Made by a program: the position numbers and the translations under genes
Notes under the pieces: model-generated
What the model saw: the letters and a program-made list of their open reading frames with translations, nothing else
The model's database searches: none
What the model was told of the DNA's origin: nothing
Part shown: one piece after another, positions 1-7,934 of the stretch
Layout: each line of letters begins with the position of its first letter
Numbering within the stretch: the stretch's first letter is position 1
Source: Caldifarciminota bacterium
Lineage (GTDB): Bacteria; Hydrothermota; Hydrothermia; B15-G9; WFZT01
Assembly: GCA_026986235.1 (NCBI GenBank)
Contig: JALSOY010000045.1
Location: forward strand, 1-17,652
Direction of reading: 5' to 3'
DNA: 17,652 nt

Positions 1-1
1 C

Positions 2-106
2 GAGGGAGGAGGTGATTATCGGAGAACCTATCTTAAAGATGTGTACAAATTCCAGCTTGGAGTTTATCTGAACAGCCTGTTAGAGCCGGTAATGAAAGCC
101 AGATAA
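2..106 (+). CDS. C-terminal fragment of an unidentified protein (5' truncated)
   Basis: An open frame runs from the window edge to a TAA at 104-106 and encodes about 34 residues ending in LNSLLEPVMKAR. The fragment mixes charged and aromatic residues (RRTYLKDVYKFQLGVYL) and reads like the helical end of a soluble protein. It is convergent with the D-aminopeptidase gene, whose stop lies only 2 bp away, leaving no room for a separate terminator. The fragment is too short to assign a family. It is called coding because the frame is open to the edge and ends exactly where the neighbouring gene ends. Confidence 0.5.
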   Translation, partial: EGGGDYRRTYLKDVYKFQLGVYLNSLLEPVMKAR

Positions 107-108
107 GC

Positions 109-927
109 TCAGTGGTTCATAAACCTTGATGCTGATGAAAGGATTGAAACAGAGTTGATCAATTTCAGGATTTCGTCCGCACTTTTCGCTCTATACTTCA
201 GTTTTCTTCCGCTGAGGCGTTCCATTCCCGGCATCAGGGACGCAAAATCTGCCGACAGGGTATCCACCAGTTCGATCTCGACAGTATAGCCCTCTTCCTG
301 TTTTTCACGGGAGAAAATTTTCAGTTCAGAGGCCTTTGAAGCCACGATTTTTGCCTTTTCTCTGATTTCTTCCCTCACTCTCCTCACGGGGTAGAGCTTT
401 GCAGAGTATTTAGAAACTCCCTCCTTTGTTACGACAAACTCCGTAGTCTCCGGGAATTTATTTCTGGAAAATTCAAAAAGTGCCCGATCGCCAGTTATAA
501 GTCCAACGGGGACCCCATGCGAACCTGCGAAAAGTCCATTAAGTTCAGCCTCTCCAAACTCTTCTCCGTTAACCGTAACCCTGTAGAGTGTTGTGGAAAA
601 TGTGTGGTCCATCTGGCCTGTGTAAAAACCTGCTGGTGCGTGGTAGCCTATGAAAAATGCGAGGTCAAAGTCAGAAGTTAATCCTTCGACCATGTAAAAT
701 GGTCTTGGATAACCCCTGTAGAGATCCACATTGTCGGGGAGAATTTCGGGTCTGATGTTCATGCCTCTTCCGTGTGAATCTGCAACGAGGATGTATTCAA
801 CGCCTGCTTCAAGTGCTCCCTCGATAGCAGCCAGCAGGTCACCCTCCATGTGTTTTGAGATCTCTGCTTCCTGCCAGTTTGCAAGACCTGAAATTCCTTC
901 CATATCAACAGAAATAAAGAGTTTCAT
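109..927 (-). CDS. dppA: M55 family D-aminopeptidase (DppA-like)
   Basis: This is a 272-residue zinc aminopeptidase of family M55, whose B. subtilis member DppA releases N-terminal D-amino acids (D-Ala) from short peptides. The N-terminus MKLFISVDMEGISG gives the family metal ligands Asp8 and Glu10. His52 (ADSHGRG) and His96 (GYHAPAG) are 44 residues apart, as in DppA. His108 (MDHTFS) and Glu126/Glu128 (FGEAELNG) match the remaining active-site positions. Length is normal. The frame can be extended to a GTG at 942, but GGAGG at 933-937 sits correctly for the ATG at 927, so that start is preferred. The Shine-Dalgarno site abuts the stop of the upstream propeller gene, implying co-transcription and coupled translation. 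A role in salvaging peptidoglycan or other D-peptides is inferred from the family. There is no signal peptide, so it is probably cytoplasmic. Confidence 0.9.
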   Translation of the reverse strand: MKLFISVDMEGISGLANWQEAEISKHMEGDLLAAIEGALEAGVEYILVADSHGRGMNIRPEILPDNVDLYRGYPRPFYMVEGLTSDFDLAFFIGYHAPAGFYTGQMDHTFSTTLYRVTVNGEEFGEAELNGLFAGSHGVPVGLITGDRALFEFSRNKFPETTEFVVTKEGVSKYSAKLYPVRRVREEIREKAKIVASKASELKIFSREKQEEGYTVEIELVDTLSADFASLMPGMERLSGRKLKYRAKSADEILKLINSVSILSSASRFMNH

Positions 928-938
928 TCTGTCCTCCT

Positions 939-3263
939 TCACTTTACGACGGCTACTTTAAAAAGTTTTTCCTTGCCGTAGAGATCGATTTTCACAAAAT
1001 AAATTCCAGGTTTTAAGATGAATTCAGTTTCACCTCTAACGGTTTTTCTTTCGATTAATCTTCCGGTGGTTGAATATATGGAGACCGTGTATTCTCCCTG
1101 TAATGGCGGGATGATGAGTTTCCCCATAGAGATGCTGCCGAGTTTTATATCCGGGAATTCAGGTGAATCAGCAATCCCTGTTGATATGAGCTGGGTTCTC
1201 CACATCCCCCTTCCATGAGTTGCAGCCACGACAAAGTCGTTTGCCGTATCTATTTTGATCTCGTAGATGGCAAGATTGGGGAGTCCCGAGTCAAGGAGGG
1301 ACCAGGTAGAGCCGTTGTCGGCGGTGAAGTAAACACCGTAATCTGTACCGAGGTAAATCTGTGGAGTTGTGGTGGAGAAGTCAACAGCGAGGGAAAGTCC
1401 TCTCAGACCGGCTGGCAGTGTGCCCGTCAGGTCATTCCAGGTCGCGCCTCCATCACTGGATTTGAAAACCCTCGATCCATAAGAGACATCAACCGAAAGG
1501 TAGATTTCCTGGCTGTTTGAAGGGTTGACAACGATGTCCGTGATAGGATTTGATCCAAATGTTCCGTTGTCTATCTCGTTCCATGCACCGTTATAGACAT
1601 AAACATGCCCGTCGTCAGAGCCGGTGTAAATTATTCCGGGGTTGGAGGGGGCAACGGCGAGGGAGAGGAGTACACCTGATCCACCTGTCAGGTCACCGCT
1701 TATATCCGTCCAGGTGTTGCCGTAGTCTGTGGTTTTCCAGACCCTGTAGGTTCCCACATAAATAATGTTGTGATTGGCCGGATCCATCACGAGGGGTCCG
1801 TTGGCCCAGCTCGCCCGGTCACCTGTCCAGGGACCTGTAATTTCGCCCTGATAACTGCCGTTATACCATTTAAGGAGGTTTTGCATTCTAACATAGGTGG
1901 TGAAACAGTATCCGGGGTCGTACCAGTCAAACATGCAGGGGCCGCCGTCTCCACTTGCAAGTTCTGTCCAGTCCGGTGAGCCATCATAAATGGGTGTCCC
2001 GTTGTCCTGGGTGCCTCCGAGCATACTATCGCTTCTTGTGGGATGTAAACCCACGGTGTAAAACTGAGTGATACCCAGTGTGGCGTTCAAATTTACCCAT
2101 GAAGCGCCGGGATTGGCGGTTTTCCAGACCCCACCGTCAGTGGCCACCCAGAGGAAACCGTCGGAGGATATGGCAAGTGCCTGTATGTCAGGGTGAAGTT
2201 TTGAGCCGTCGGAGGCGAGTGTAATGTCTTCCCATGTGTTTCCACCATCTGTTGTCATGACAAGGCCATAGTGGTTAGAGTCATAGGGATACACCCCACC
2301 TGCATACACTATATCAGGATCGTTGGGGTCGACGATGATGCAGTGATCGTAAAAACCCTGAGGGTACAAATAGTCGGGTGTGCCGGATAAAAGGTTCCAT
2401 GTGTTTCCGCCATCATTGGACCTGTAAAGACCCAGTAAATCGTATGAGGCAGAGGCAAAACTTGCGTAAATAATGTCTGGATTTGAGGGAGAGATTGCGA
2501 GTTCCACCCTTGTGTATCCCGACGAGGGTAAGCCACCTGAAAGATGTGTCCATGTATTCCCGCCGTCAGTGGACTTATATACTCCGCTGGCGTATATACT
2601 GGCGTAGATAACAGATGGATTTGAAGGATTTATCTCGATGTCATTGCAGTAACTTGTGGATAATGTTACATCCCAGGTGTTACCTCCGTCCCGCGAGACT
2701 ACGACACCGTATGTACTTCCCACGAAGATGGTATTTGGATCACCGGGATCCACGACGACCTTTGAAATGTATCTTCCGACACTTGTGGTTGATGCAATCT
2801 TTGTCCATGTCTGTCCTCCGTCAACGGATTTGAAGAGTCCATCCCCGTAAAAACAGTCTCCGCAAAAGTGGAGTTCACCCGTTCCGTAGTAAAGAGTGAG
2901 GTTGTCTCCCGGGTCTATTGCGATGTATCCCGAAGCGAGTGAGGATAGTCCATCCGTCAGGGGCGTCCATGTGTTTCCCCCGTCCGTTGTCTTCCACACG
3001 CCACCCTGTGCCGCTGTGATGTAAACGGTGAGGGGATCTGTGGGATCAACGGCTATTGATGTAACTCTTCCACTTACATCGGATCCAGACCAGGGCTCAT
3101 TGTGAATGGGGCTCGGCCCGAGATATGTCCAGGATTTGTAACGGGGCTGGTAAAAGGTCTTTCCAACAGGAGCGTGCTCAAACTTGTTTATCGTATCCGA
3201 GGGCAAAGAGAACTCAACCCTCACAGGGTTGATGAATGTTAAAAGCAGTATCAACAGAATCAT
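939..3263 (-). CDS. Secreted Asp-box (sortilin/BNR-like) beta-propeller with T9SS-type C-terminal domain
   Basis: This 774-residue protein is built from repeated Asp-box motifs. At least nine canonical copies are visible (for example KTTDGGNTW, KSVDGGQTW, KSTDGGNTW, KTTDYGNTW, KSSDGGATW, TADNGSTW), with degenerate ones between. Many are preceded by DPxDPxxIY or NPSNPxxIY, the typical strand pairing of VPS10/sortilin-like propellers. The propeller closes near residue 690 with ATHGRGMW. The last ~70 residues (GEYTVSIYSTTGRLIE, then KPGIYFVKI) look like a Por-secretion/type A T9SS sorting domain, which would send the protein to the cell surface or outside. The N-terminus is a short hydrophobic stretch (MILLILLLTFINP) with no positive n-region or clear AxA site, so signal cleavage is uncertain. 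AGGGAGGT at 3268-3275 serves the ATG at 3263 and overlaps the alternative GTG at 3269. Ligand and substrate are unknown; such propellers are often adhesion or glycan/protein-binding modules. Confidence 0.85.
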   Translation of the reverse strand: MILLILLLTFINPVRVEFSLPSDTINKFEHAPVGKTFYQPRYKSWTYLGPSPIHNEPWSGSDVSGRVTSIAVDPTDPLTVYITAAQGGVWKTTDGGNTWTPLTDGLSSLASGYIAIDPGDNLTLYYGTGELHFCGDCFYGDGLFKSVDGGQTWTKIASTTSVGRYISKVVVDPGDPNTIFVGSTYGVVVSRDGGNTWDVTLSTSYCNDIEINPSNPSVIYASIYASGVYKSTDGGNTWTHLSGGLPSSGYTRVELAISPSNPDIIYASFASASYDLLGLYRSNDGGNTWNLLSGTPDYLYPQGFYDHCIIVDPNDPDIVYAGGVYPYDSNHYGLVMTTDGGNTWEDITLASDGSKLHPDIQALAISSDGFLWVATDGGVWKTANPGASWVNLNATLGITQFYTVGLHPTRSDSMLGGTQDNGTPIYDGSPDWTELASGDGGPCMFDWYDPGYCFTTYVRMQNLLKWYNGSYQGEITGPWTGDRASWANGPLVMDPANHNIIYVGTYRVWKTTDYGNTWTDISGDLTGGSGVLLSLAVAPSNPGIIYTGSDDGHVYVYNGAWNEIDNGTFGSNPITDIVVNPSNSQEIYLSVDVSYGSRVFKSSDGGATWNDLTGTLPAGLRGLSLAVDFSTTTPQIYLGTDYGVYFTADNGSTWSLLDSGLPNLAIYEIKIDTANDFVVAATHGRGMWRTQLISTGIADSPEFPDIKLGSISMGKLIIPPLQGEYTVSIYSTTGRLIERKTVRGETEFILKPGIYFVKIDLYGKEKLFKVAVVK

Positions 3264-3354
3264 ACTCACCTCCCTGTAGTTCTGGAATTCTAATGCAAAA
3301 TGCGTGCAATTAACAGGATGTATCTATAGCAGAGAATGGATAATATTGAGTGAG

Positions 3355-3505
3355 AGGGTGTTCGGAAAATACTCCTACAGAAGGGGGATGTTTACCGTTT
3401 AATTTTTCAATCCCCCTGTATCCCCCTTCTCCAAGGGGGATTTTTGAGAACCCCTATTCTTTGAAAAAAGACTAAAAATTAATAAAAATATTTTTCGAAC
3501 ATCCT
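3355..3505. repeat. Palindromic MITE-like element, copy 1
   Basis: This 151-bp element has imperfect terminal inverted repeats: agggtgttcggaaa at 3355-3368 and, reverse-complemented from 3492-3505, aggatgttcgaaaa (12 of 14 match). Its core at 3406-3448 is identical over 43 bp to the reverse complement of 10112-10154 in copy 2. Inside is a perfect 9-bp stem, atccccctt/aagggggat with loop ctcc, at 3420-3441. A competing 11-bp pairing joins agaagggggat (3379-3389) to atcccccttct (3420-3430). No ORF is contained. It fills the gap between the divergent propeller and cstA-side genes. Confidence 0.75.
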
Positions 3506-3516
3506 CCAGCAAGGAC

Positions 3517-3546
3517 TTGACAGATCCCTGTTTGAATTTTTAAAAT
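3517..3546 (+). promoter_or_regulatory. Sigma-70 type promoter for the small-protein/cstA operon
   Basis: A perfect TTGACA at 3517-3522 is followed after 18 bp by TAAAAT at 3541-3546. Transcription would begin near 3553, immediately before the GTG at 3554 and only about 10 nt before the ATG at 3563. The -35 box is 11 bp beyond the end of repeat copy 1. Confidence 0.6.
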
Positions 3547-3562
3547 CAGGTGGGTGATATTT

Positions 3563-3892
3563 ATGGCACTCTTTAAAAAATCCTCGAAAAAAGAGCAGGA
3601 TCATAAGATCCTGATAGCCTATGGAGATGCCCTCGGAATCTTTGATGTCTGGCAACTTGGTAAAGTCAAAAAGAAGTTTTCCCTGGAGAAGACAATCGTC
3701 GTCATAAAGAAGAATCCAACCGAGAAGGTTATTGAAGAGGCTGAAAAAAACGGATTAGAGGTAAAGATATCAGAAAAACCTAAAGAATATGCGGAGAAAC
3801 TGAAGGACGAGCTTCAAACTTCGGAAAAGAAGGTCGGGGTGAAAAAGCTGGAGGAGGTGGCAGACAGGTCAATTATGCAGGATCCGTGTTAG
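3563..3892 (+). CDS. Small basic/charged protein of unknown function upstream of cstA
   Basis: This protein is 109 residues from the ATG at 3563 (112 from an in-frame GTG at 3554). It begins MALFKKSSKKEQDHK and is rich in Lys and Glu. A short hydrophobic core (ILIAYGDALGIFDVW) is followed by alternating strand/helix-like stretches (KTIVVIKK, VIEEAEKNGLEVKI), so a small alpha/beta fold is plausible. There is no signal peptide or membrane segment. It ends in MQDPC with a single Cys. It is 34 bp upstream of cstA on the same strand and shares its promoter, so a role linked to CstA is a guess from context. AGGTGG at 3548-3553 suits the ATG at 3563, but the promoter geometry would favour a leaderless GTG at 3554; the start is undecided. 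I recognise no family. Confidence 0.75.
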   Translation: MALFKKSSKKEQDHKILIAYGDALGIFDVWQLGKVKKKFSLEKTIVVIKKNPTEKVIEEAEKNGLEVKISEKPKEYAEKLKDELQTSEKKVGVKKLEEVADRSIMQDPC

Positions 3893-3923
3893 GATGGGTT
3901 AAAAAATTTAAAAAGGAGGTTTA

Positions 3924-5648
3924 ATGATGAACTCCTTGGTGTTAGCTGTTATAGTATTTGCTGCATATCTTGTGGCTTACCATACTTATGGTAAGTATCT
4001 GGCCAGCAAAATTTTCAAGCTGGACCCCAAGAGGGTAACGCCAGCCCACGAGTTGCGGGATGATATTGACTACTTACCGGCCAAAAAGGAGGTGCTGTTC
4101 GGTCATCACTTCACATCCATTGCAGGTCTTGGTCCCATCGTAGGTCCTGCTATTGCCATCATCTGGGGCTGGGTTCCTGCAGCTCTCTGGGTGGCACTCG
4201 GTCCTATCTTCCTCGGTGGCGTCCACGACTTCGCCTCCCTTGTGGCATCCATGAGGAATAAGGGAGTTTCCATCGGTGAACTCACGGCAAATCTGGTAAA
4301 TTCAAGGACCAGATACCTCTTCCTTCTCATTATCTTCTTCGAGCTCTGGATCGTAATAGCTATCTTTGCACTCATTATGGGAATACTTTTCAAGATGTTT
4401 CCTCAGTCAGTTTTCCCCGTGTGGATGGAGATCCCCATTGCTGTCTGGGCCGGTTACATGATTTACAGGAAGGGAGGAAACCTGAACACCATTTCGCTGA
4501 TAGCGGTGATTCTTATGTACATAACCGTTATCATCGGGGCTTACTGGCCACTCAAGCTACCAGGACTCTTTGGACTTACGCCTGTTGAGACATGGCTGGT
4601 TATCCTTCTCATCTATGCGTTCTTTGCCTCTACCCTTCCGGTCTGGACACTGCTTCAGCCAAGGGACTACATAAATGCCCACGAGCTTCTCATTGCAATG
4701 GCGCTTCTATTCATCGGAACAATAGTAGCCCACCCGAAGATCGTTGCACCTGCGACGAATTTCCACGCAGCGGGTGCTCCACCCATCTGGCCCTTCCTTT
4801 TTGTGGTCATAGCGTGTGGTGCGATCTCAGGATTCCATTCTCTTGTGAGTTCCGGTACATCCTCAAAGCAGATTGACAAGGAGCCTGACGCCCTGTTTGT
4901 TGGTTACGGTGGCATGCTCATGGAGGGTTCACTCGCCACGCTTGTGATCGTGGCTACTGCAGCAGCCATTGGAATAGCATACAAGACCAAAGCTGGAGAA
5001 ATTCTCACCGGTGTGGCTGCATGGCAGCATCACTATCACAGCTGGCAGGCTGCCGCAGGTCTCGGATCCAAGCTGAACGCAGTTATCATTGGATCAGCCA
5101 ATCTCATGCACTCTTTTGGTATTCCACTTGCCATAGGAACGACTATTATGGCAGTCTTCCTGGTTTCATTTGCGGGAACCACGCTTGATACAGCCACCCG
5201 TATCCAGAGGTATGTCATTGGAGAGTTCTTCACAGATATTGGAATTCCTGCGCTGGCCAACAGGTGGGTAGCGACTTTCCTGGCAGTATTCACCGCCTTT
5301 CTCCTGGCATTTGCCCAGAAGGGTGGTAAGGGAGCACTGATTCTATGGCCGCTGTTCGGTACAGTTAACCAGCTACTTGCAGGTCTGGCGCTTCTTGTAG
5401 CTACGGTTTATCTTGCAAGGATAAAGAAGCCCATCTGGTTTACTGCCCTACCGATGATCTTCATGATCTTCATGACGGGATGGGCGATGGTTCTCAACAT
5501 TCAGAAGTTTGCGAGGACGCACAATACGCTTCTCTTTGTGATTGGCCTCATCGTCTTCCTTCTTGAGATCTGGATGATAATAGAGGCGATTATAGCATTG
5601 AGTAAGTATCTCTCAGCTCCGGCTGCGGAGAGTGAGGAAATAGCGTAA
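3924..5648 (+). CDS. cstA: Carbon starvation protein CstA (pyruvate/peptide transporter family)
   Basis: This 574-residue polytopic inner-membrane protein belongs to the CstA family. E. coli CstA and its paralogue are linked to pyruvate and peptide uptake during carbon limitation. Family signatures are GHHFTSIAGLGPIVGPAIA (about 60-78), GGVHDFASLVASMRNKGVS (98-116), LLQPRDYIN (243-251) and GAISGFHSLVSSGTSSKQI (299-317). A long series of hydrophobic helices continues to about residue 560. It is shorter than the ~700-residue enterobacterial form and resembles the short form of anaerobes and thermophiles. AGGAGGT at 3914-3920 lies 4 nt before the ATG at 3924 and 7 nt before a second ATG at 3927, so the latter may be the true start. 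It is the second gene of a two-gene operon with the 109-residue protein. The substrate cannot be told from sequence. Confidence 0.93.
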   Translation: MMNSLVLAVIVFAAYLVAYHTYGKYLASKIFKLDPKRVTPAHELRDDIDYLPAKKEVLFGHHFTSIAGLGPIVGPAIAIIWGWVPAALWVALGPIFLGGVHDFASLVASMRNKGVSIGELTANLVNSRTRYLFLLIIFFELWIVIAIFALIMGILFKMFPQSVFPVWMEIPIAVWAGYMIYRKGGNLNTISLIAVILMYITVIIGAYWPLKLPGLFGLTPVETWLVILLIYAFFASTLPVWTLLQPRDYINAHELLIAMALLFIGTIVAHPKIVAPATNFHAAGAPPIWPFLFVVIACGAISGFHSLVSSGTSSKQIDKEPDALFVGYGGMLMEGSLATLVIVATAAAIGIAYKTKAGEILTGVAAWQHHYHSWQAAAGLGSKLNAVIIGSANLMHSFGIPLAIGTTIMAVFLVSFAGTTLDTATRIQRYVIGEFFTDIGIPALANRWVATFLAVFTAFLLAFAQKGGKGALILWPLFGTVNQLLAGLALLVATVYLARIKKPIWFTALPMIFMIFMTGWAMVLNIQKFARTHNTLLFVIGLIVFLLEIWMIIEAIIALSKYLSAPAAESEEIA

Positions 5649-5667
5649 GAGGGTATAAGGGGACGGA

Positions 5668-5700
5668 TTGAGGGCGGCGGCCGCAGGCCGCCGCCCTCAA
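5668..5700. terminator. Perfect GC-rich hairpin between convergent genes
   Basis: A 15-bp perfect inverted repeat, ttgagggcggcggcc/ggccgccgccctcaa with a 3-nt loop (gca), lies 20 bp after the cstA stop and 19 bp beyond the acyl-CoA dehydrogenase stop. Because it is symmetric it can act on both convergent transcripts. It has no T-tract on either exit side, so it is not a classical intrinsic terminator. It may act as a strong pause or 3'-end protecting hairpin. Confidence 0.7.
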
Positions 5701-5718
5701 AAATTTATCACCACGATC

Positions 5719-6888
5719 TTAAATAACTCTCCCCGCCTTCAGAAGGGACTTTGCCGCCACGAACCTCATTATCTCTGATGTCCCTGATCCTATGTCCAGT
5801 AACTTTGCATCCCTCATGTACCTTTCAACCGGGTACTCTTTGGTGTAGCCGTAACCACCGAGGACCTGAATTGCGTCGAGAGTTATTTTAACCGCTGTTT
5901 CAGAAGCGAGGAATTTAACCGATGCAGATTCAAAGCGGTTGTCTTTCTCCTCGTTGTATGTGGCAGCGTACATGTACAGATAGGTTCTCACTGCATCGAG
6001 CATGGCACCTGCATCTGCTATTTTCTTCATTATCATTTCAAACTGTCCTATGGGTTTCCCGAACTGCTTCCTCTCGTTGGAGTACCTCACCATCCAGTCA
6101 AGGGCTGCGAGGGATACGCCTGTGGAAATGGCTGAGATGACCATCCTTTCAATTTCAAGACTCTTCAGCATCTGGGGGTATCCCATACCCTCAGTACCTA
6201 TGATGTTGGTTACAGGTACTTTAACATCCTCGAAGAAAATCAGACCTGTGGGGGATCCCCTCATGCCCATTTTATCGAGTTTTTTTGCGACGGTCACACC
6301 TTCCATCTCTTTTTCTATGAGGAGAACGCTCATACCTTCTTTTTTCTTTGTGGGATCTGTATAGACGAATACATAGAACACATCTGCAACGGGTGCGTTG
6401 GTGATAAACATCTTCTGGCCGTTAACGATGAAGTAGTCACCCTTCCTCTCTGCCCTTGTTTTGATACTAACGGAGTCAGAGCCTGCGTCCGGCTCTGTGA
6501 GGGCATAGGCGCCTATGAGTTTCCCCGATGCTATACCGGGGAGGTACTTTTTCTTGAGTTCGTCGTTACCCCAGTATGCGACATTGTGTCCGAACAGGAC
6601 TGATGTTACCATGAGGGAAAGAGCAACGGATGCACTCTGTTTTGCTATTTCTTCGAGAACGATAACTGCTGCGAGGGGATCTATCCCGAAGCCACCGTAC
6701 TCTTCGGGGATCATAATGCCGGTGAATCCGAGTTCACCCATCTCTTTGAAGATGTCCTCCGGGAAGTAGTCTTCTTCGTCTATTCTGGCGGCGATGGGGG
6801 CGATCCTGTCCTTTGCAAAGCGGGCAACTGTTTCCCGCAAAATCTTGTGTTCCTCCTTTTCGAGTCCTGAAATAAGGTCTCCTAACAT
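5719..6888 (-). CDS. Acyl-CoA dehydrogenase, isovaleryl/long-chain-like active site
   Basis: This is a full-length (389 aa) FAD-dependent acyl-CoA dehydrogenase catalysing alpha,beta-oxidation of acyl-CoA thioesters with electron transfer to ETF. The N-terminal helical domain ends near 120. The flavin/substrate signature YALTEPDAGSD is at 128-138, followed by NGQKMFITNA (156-165), RKQFGKPIGQF (273-283) and QVLGGYGYTKEYPVER (341-356). The usual C-terminal catalytic Glu (YEGTSE in short/medium-chain enzymes) is Ser368 here (GSGTSEI). Glu247, directly before Arg248 in LEIERMV, occupies the position used as base by isovaleryl-CoA and long-chain dehydrogenases. The enzyme should therefore be active, with branched or longer acyl substrates likely. 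AAGGAGG at 6894-6900 supports the ATG at 6888. It is the last gene of the GH57-galT operon, 13 bp after galT. No ETF or thiolase gene is nearby, so pathway assignment is open. Confidence 0.93.
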   Translation of the reverse strand: MLGDLISGLEKEEHKILRETVARFAKDRIAPIAARIDEEDYFPEDIFKEMGELGFTGIMIPEEYGGFGIDPLAAVIVLEEIAKQSASVALSLMVTSVLFGHNVAYWGNDELKKKYLPGIASGKLIGAYALTEPDAGSDSVSIKTRAERKGDYFIVNGQKMFITNAPVADVFYVFVYTDPTKKKEGMSVLLIEKEMEGVTVAKKLDKMGMRGSPTGLIFFEDVKVPVTNIIGTEGMGYPQMLKSLEIERMVISAISTGVSLAALDWMVRYSNERKQFGKPIGQFEMIMKKIADAGAMLDAVRTYLYMYAATYNEEKDNRFESASVKFLASETAVKITLDAIQVLGGYGYTKEYPVERYMRDAKLLDIGSGTSEIMRFVAAKSLLKAGRVI

Positions 6889-6901
6889 AAAAACCTCCTT
6901 T

Positions 6902-7933
6902 TTAAAGAGTTTCCACTTCTCTCAAATACTTTGCCGCCTCCTCCGGCGGCGTGGGATTTATGTGAAGGCCGGAACCCCATTCAAATCCTGCAATTTTCGT
7001 TATCCTGGGAATAAGTTCGATATGCCAGTGAAAGTCATACTCCAGTGTCTCCCAGTAATCTGCGTGTCCCGGTCTTGGGTGCGGTGGGGGAGCAGTGTGG
7101 AGTACCATGTTGTAGGGTGGATCGTTGAGAAGGATTTTTATCCTCATAAGCATCTCTTTGAGGGCAACGGCGAGGTCGTAAAGTTCTTCATCGGGTAGAA
7201 GTGCGAAGTCGTGGGAATGGTATTTCGGGAAAAGCCATGTTTCAAAGGGGAAGGACGAGGCAAAAGGCTCCCAAAGGACATACTTATCACTCTCCCACAC
7301 GATGCGATCCCTCAATACGATTTCCTGCTTTATAATGTCACAAAATATGCACCTTTCTTTGCGAGAATAATACTCTCTGGCACTCACCAGTTCCGCCTTA
7401 ACGACAGGAGGAAAGATTGGGGTTGCAATGAGCTGGGAGTGTGGGTGAGATAGGGATGCGCCTGCGTCCTTTCCGTGGTTTTTGAAGACGAGGATGTATC
7501 TGAACCTCGTGTCCTTACGGAGGTCAAGGAGCCTTTCACGGTAGGCCTTGAGGACGAGTACTATTCCTTCAGGGTCCTGGTCGGAGAGTTCTTTAAAATG
7601 ATCCGGTGTCTCTATGATTACCTCGTGGGCACCTATACCTGAGACCACATCAAAGAGTCCCACTCCTTCCCTCCTGAGTTCCCCCTCTATTCTCAGGGCA
7701 GGGTATTTGTTGGGTACCACCCTTACCTTCCACCCCGGTGTGTTGGGTTCCCTTGGACCATCAGAGATTGCGAAGATCTCTGGTGGGGTCCTGTCCTCGT
7801 TACCGTAGCAAAAAGGGCAGGAGTCAACTTTCACCTCTTCTTTACCCGTAATGTACTCGTGAGGTCTCCTGCCCCTCTCAATGGATATTATGGTCCACCT
7901 CTGTCTGATTGGATCGTACCTTAGTTCCGGCAT
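6902..7933 (-). CDS. galT: Galactose-1-phosphate uridylyltransferase family protein
   Basis: This 343-residue HIT-superfamily nucleotidylyltransferase transfers UMP between UDP-glucose and hexose-1-phosphate through a uridylyl-histidine in the Leloir pathway. Motifs, numbered from the ATG at 7933: RYDPIRQRWTII near the N-terminus, zinc-site CPFC (Cys39, Cys42), GAHEVI (His103), and active-site HPHSQ with His163, His165 (nucleophile) and Gln167. A second CIFC (Cys195, Cys198) and FHWHIEL (His302, His304) mark the C-terminal half. Length matches E. coli GalT (348). A TTG at 7945 extends the frame, but GGAGGA at 7938-7943 fits the ATG at 7933, which follows the GH57 stop with a 1-bp gap. Close relatives in thermophiles can prefer other nucleotides or sugars (ADP-glucose phosphorylase-like), and no galK or galE is present here, so the sugar specificity is inferred from family only. 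Confidence 0.88.
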   Translation of the reverse strand: MPELRYDPIRQRWTIISIERGRRPHEYITGKEEVKVDSCPFCYGNEDRTPPEIFAISDGPREPNTPGWKVRVVPNKYPALRIEGELRREGVGLFDVVSGIGAHEVIIETPDHFKELSDQDPEGIVLVLKAYRERLLDLRKDTRFRYILVFKNHGKDAGASLSHPHSQLIATPIFPPVVKAELVSAREYYSRKERCIFCDIIKQEIVLRDRIVWESDKYVLWEPFASSFPFETWLFPKYHSHDFALLPDEELYDLAVALKEMLMRIKILLNDPPYNMVLHTAPPPHPRPGHADYWETLEYDFHWHIELIPRITKIAGFEWGSGLHINPTPPEEAAKYLREVETL

Positions 7934-7934
7934 T

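Noticed and set aside
1300..3200. DNA-level tandem repeats (ccatgtgtttccncc-type)
   Set aside because: These are the codons of the Asp-box motifs in the propeller gene and need no separate explanation.
3420..3441. Intrinsic terminator or CRISPR-like repeat
   Set aside because: The hairpin is followed by a T-run, but it is part of the repeated element, lies upstream of both flanking genes, and there are no regularly spaced direct repeats.
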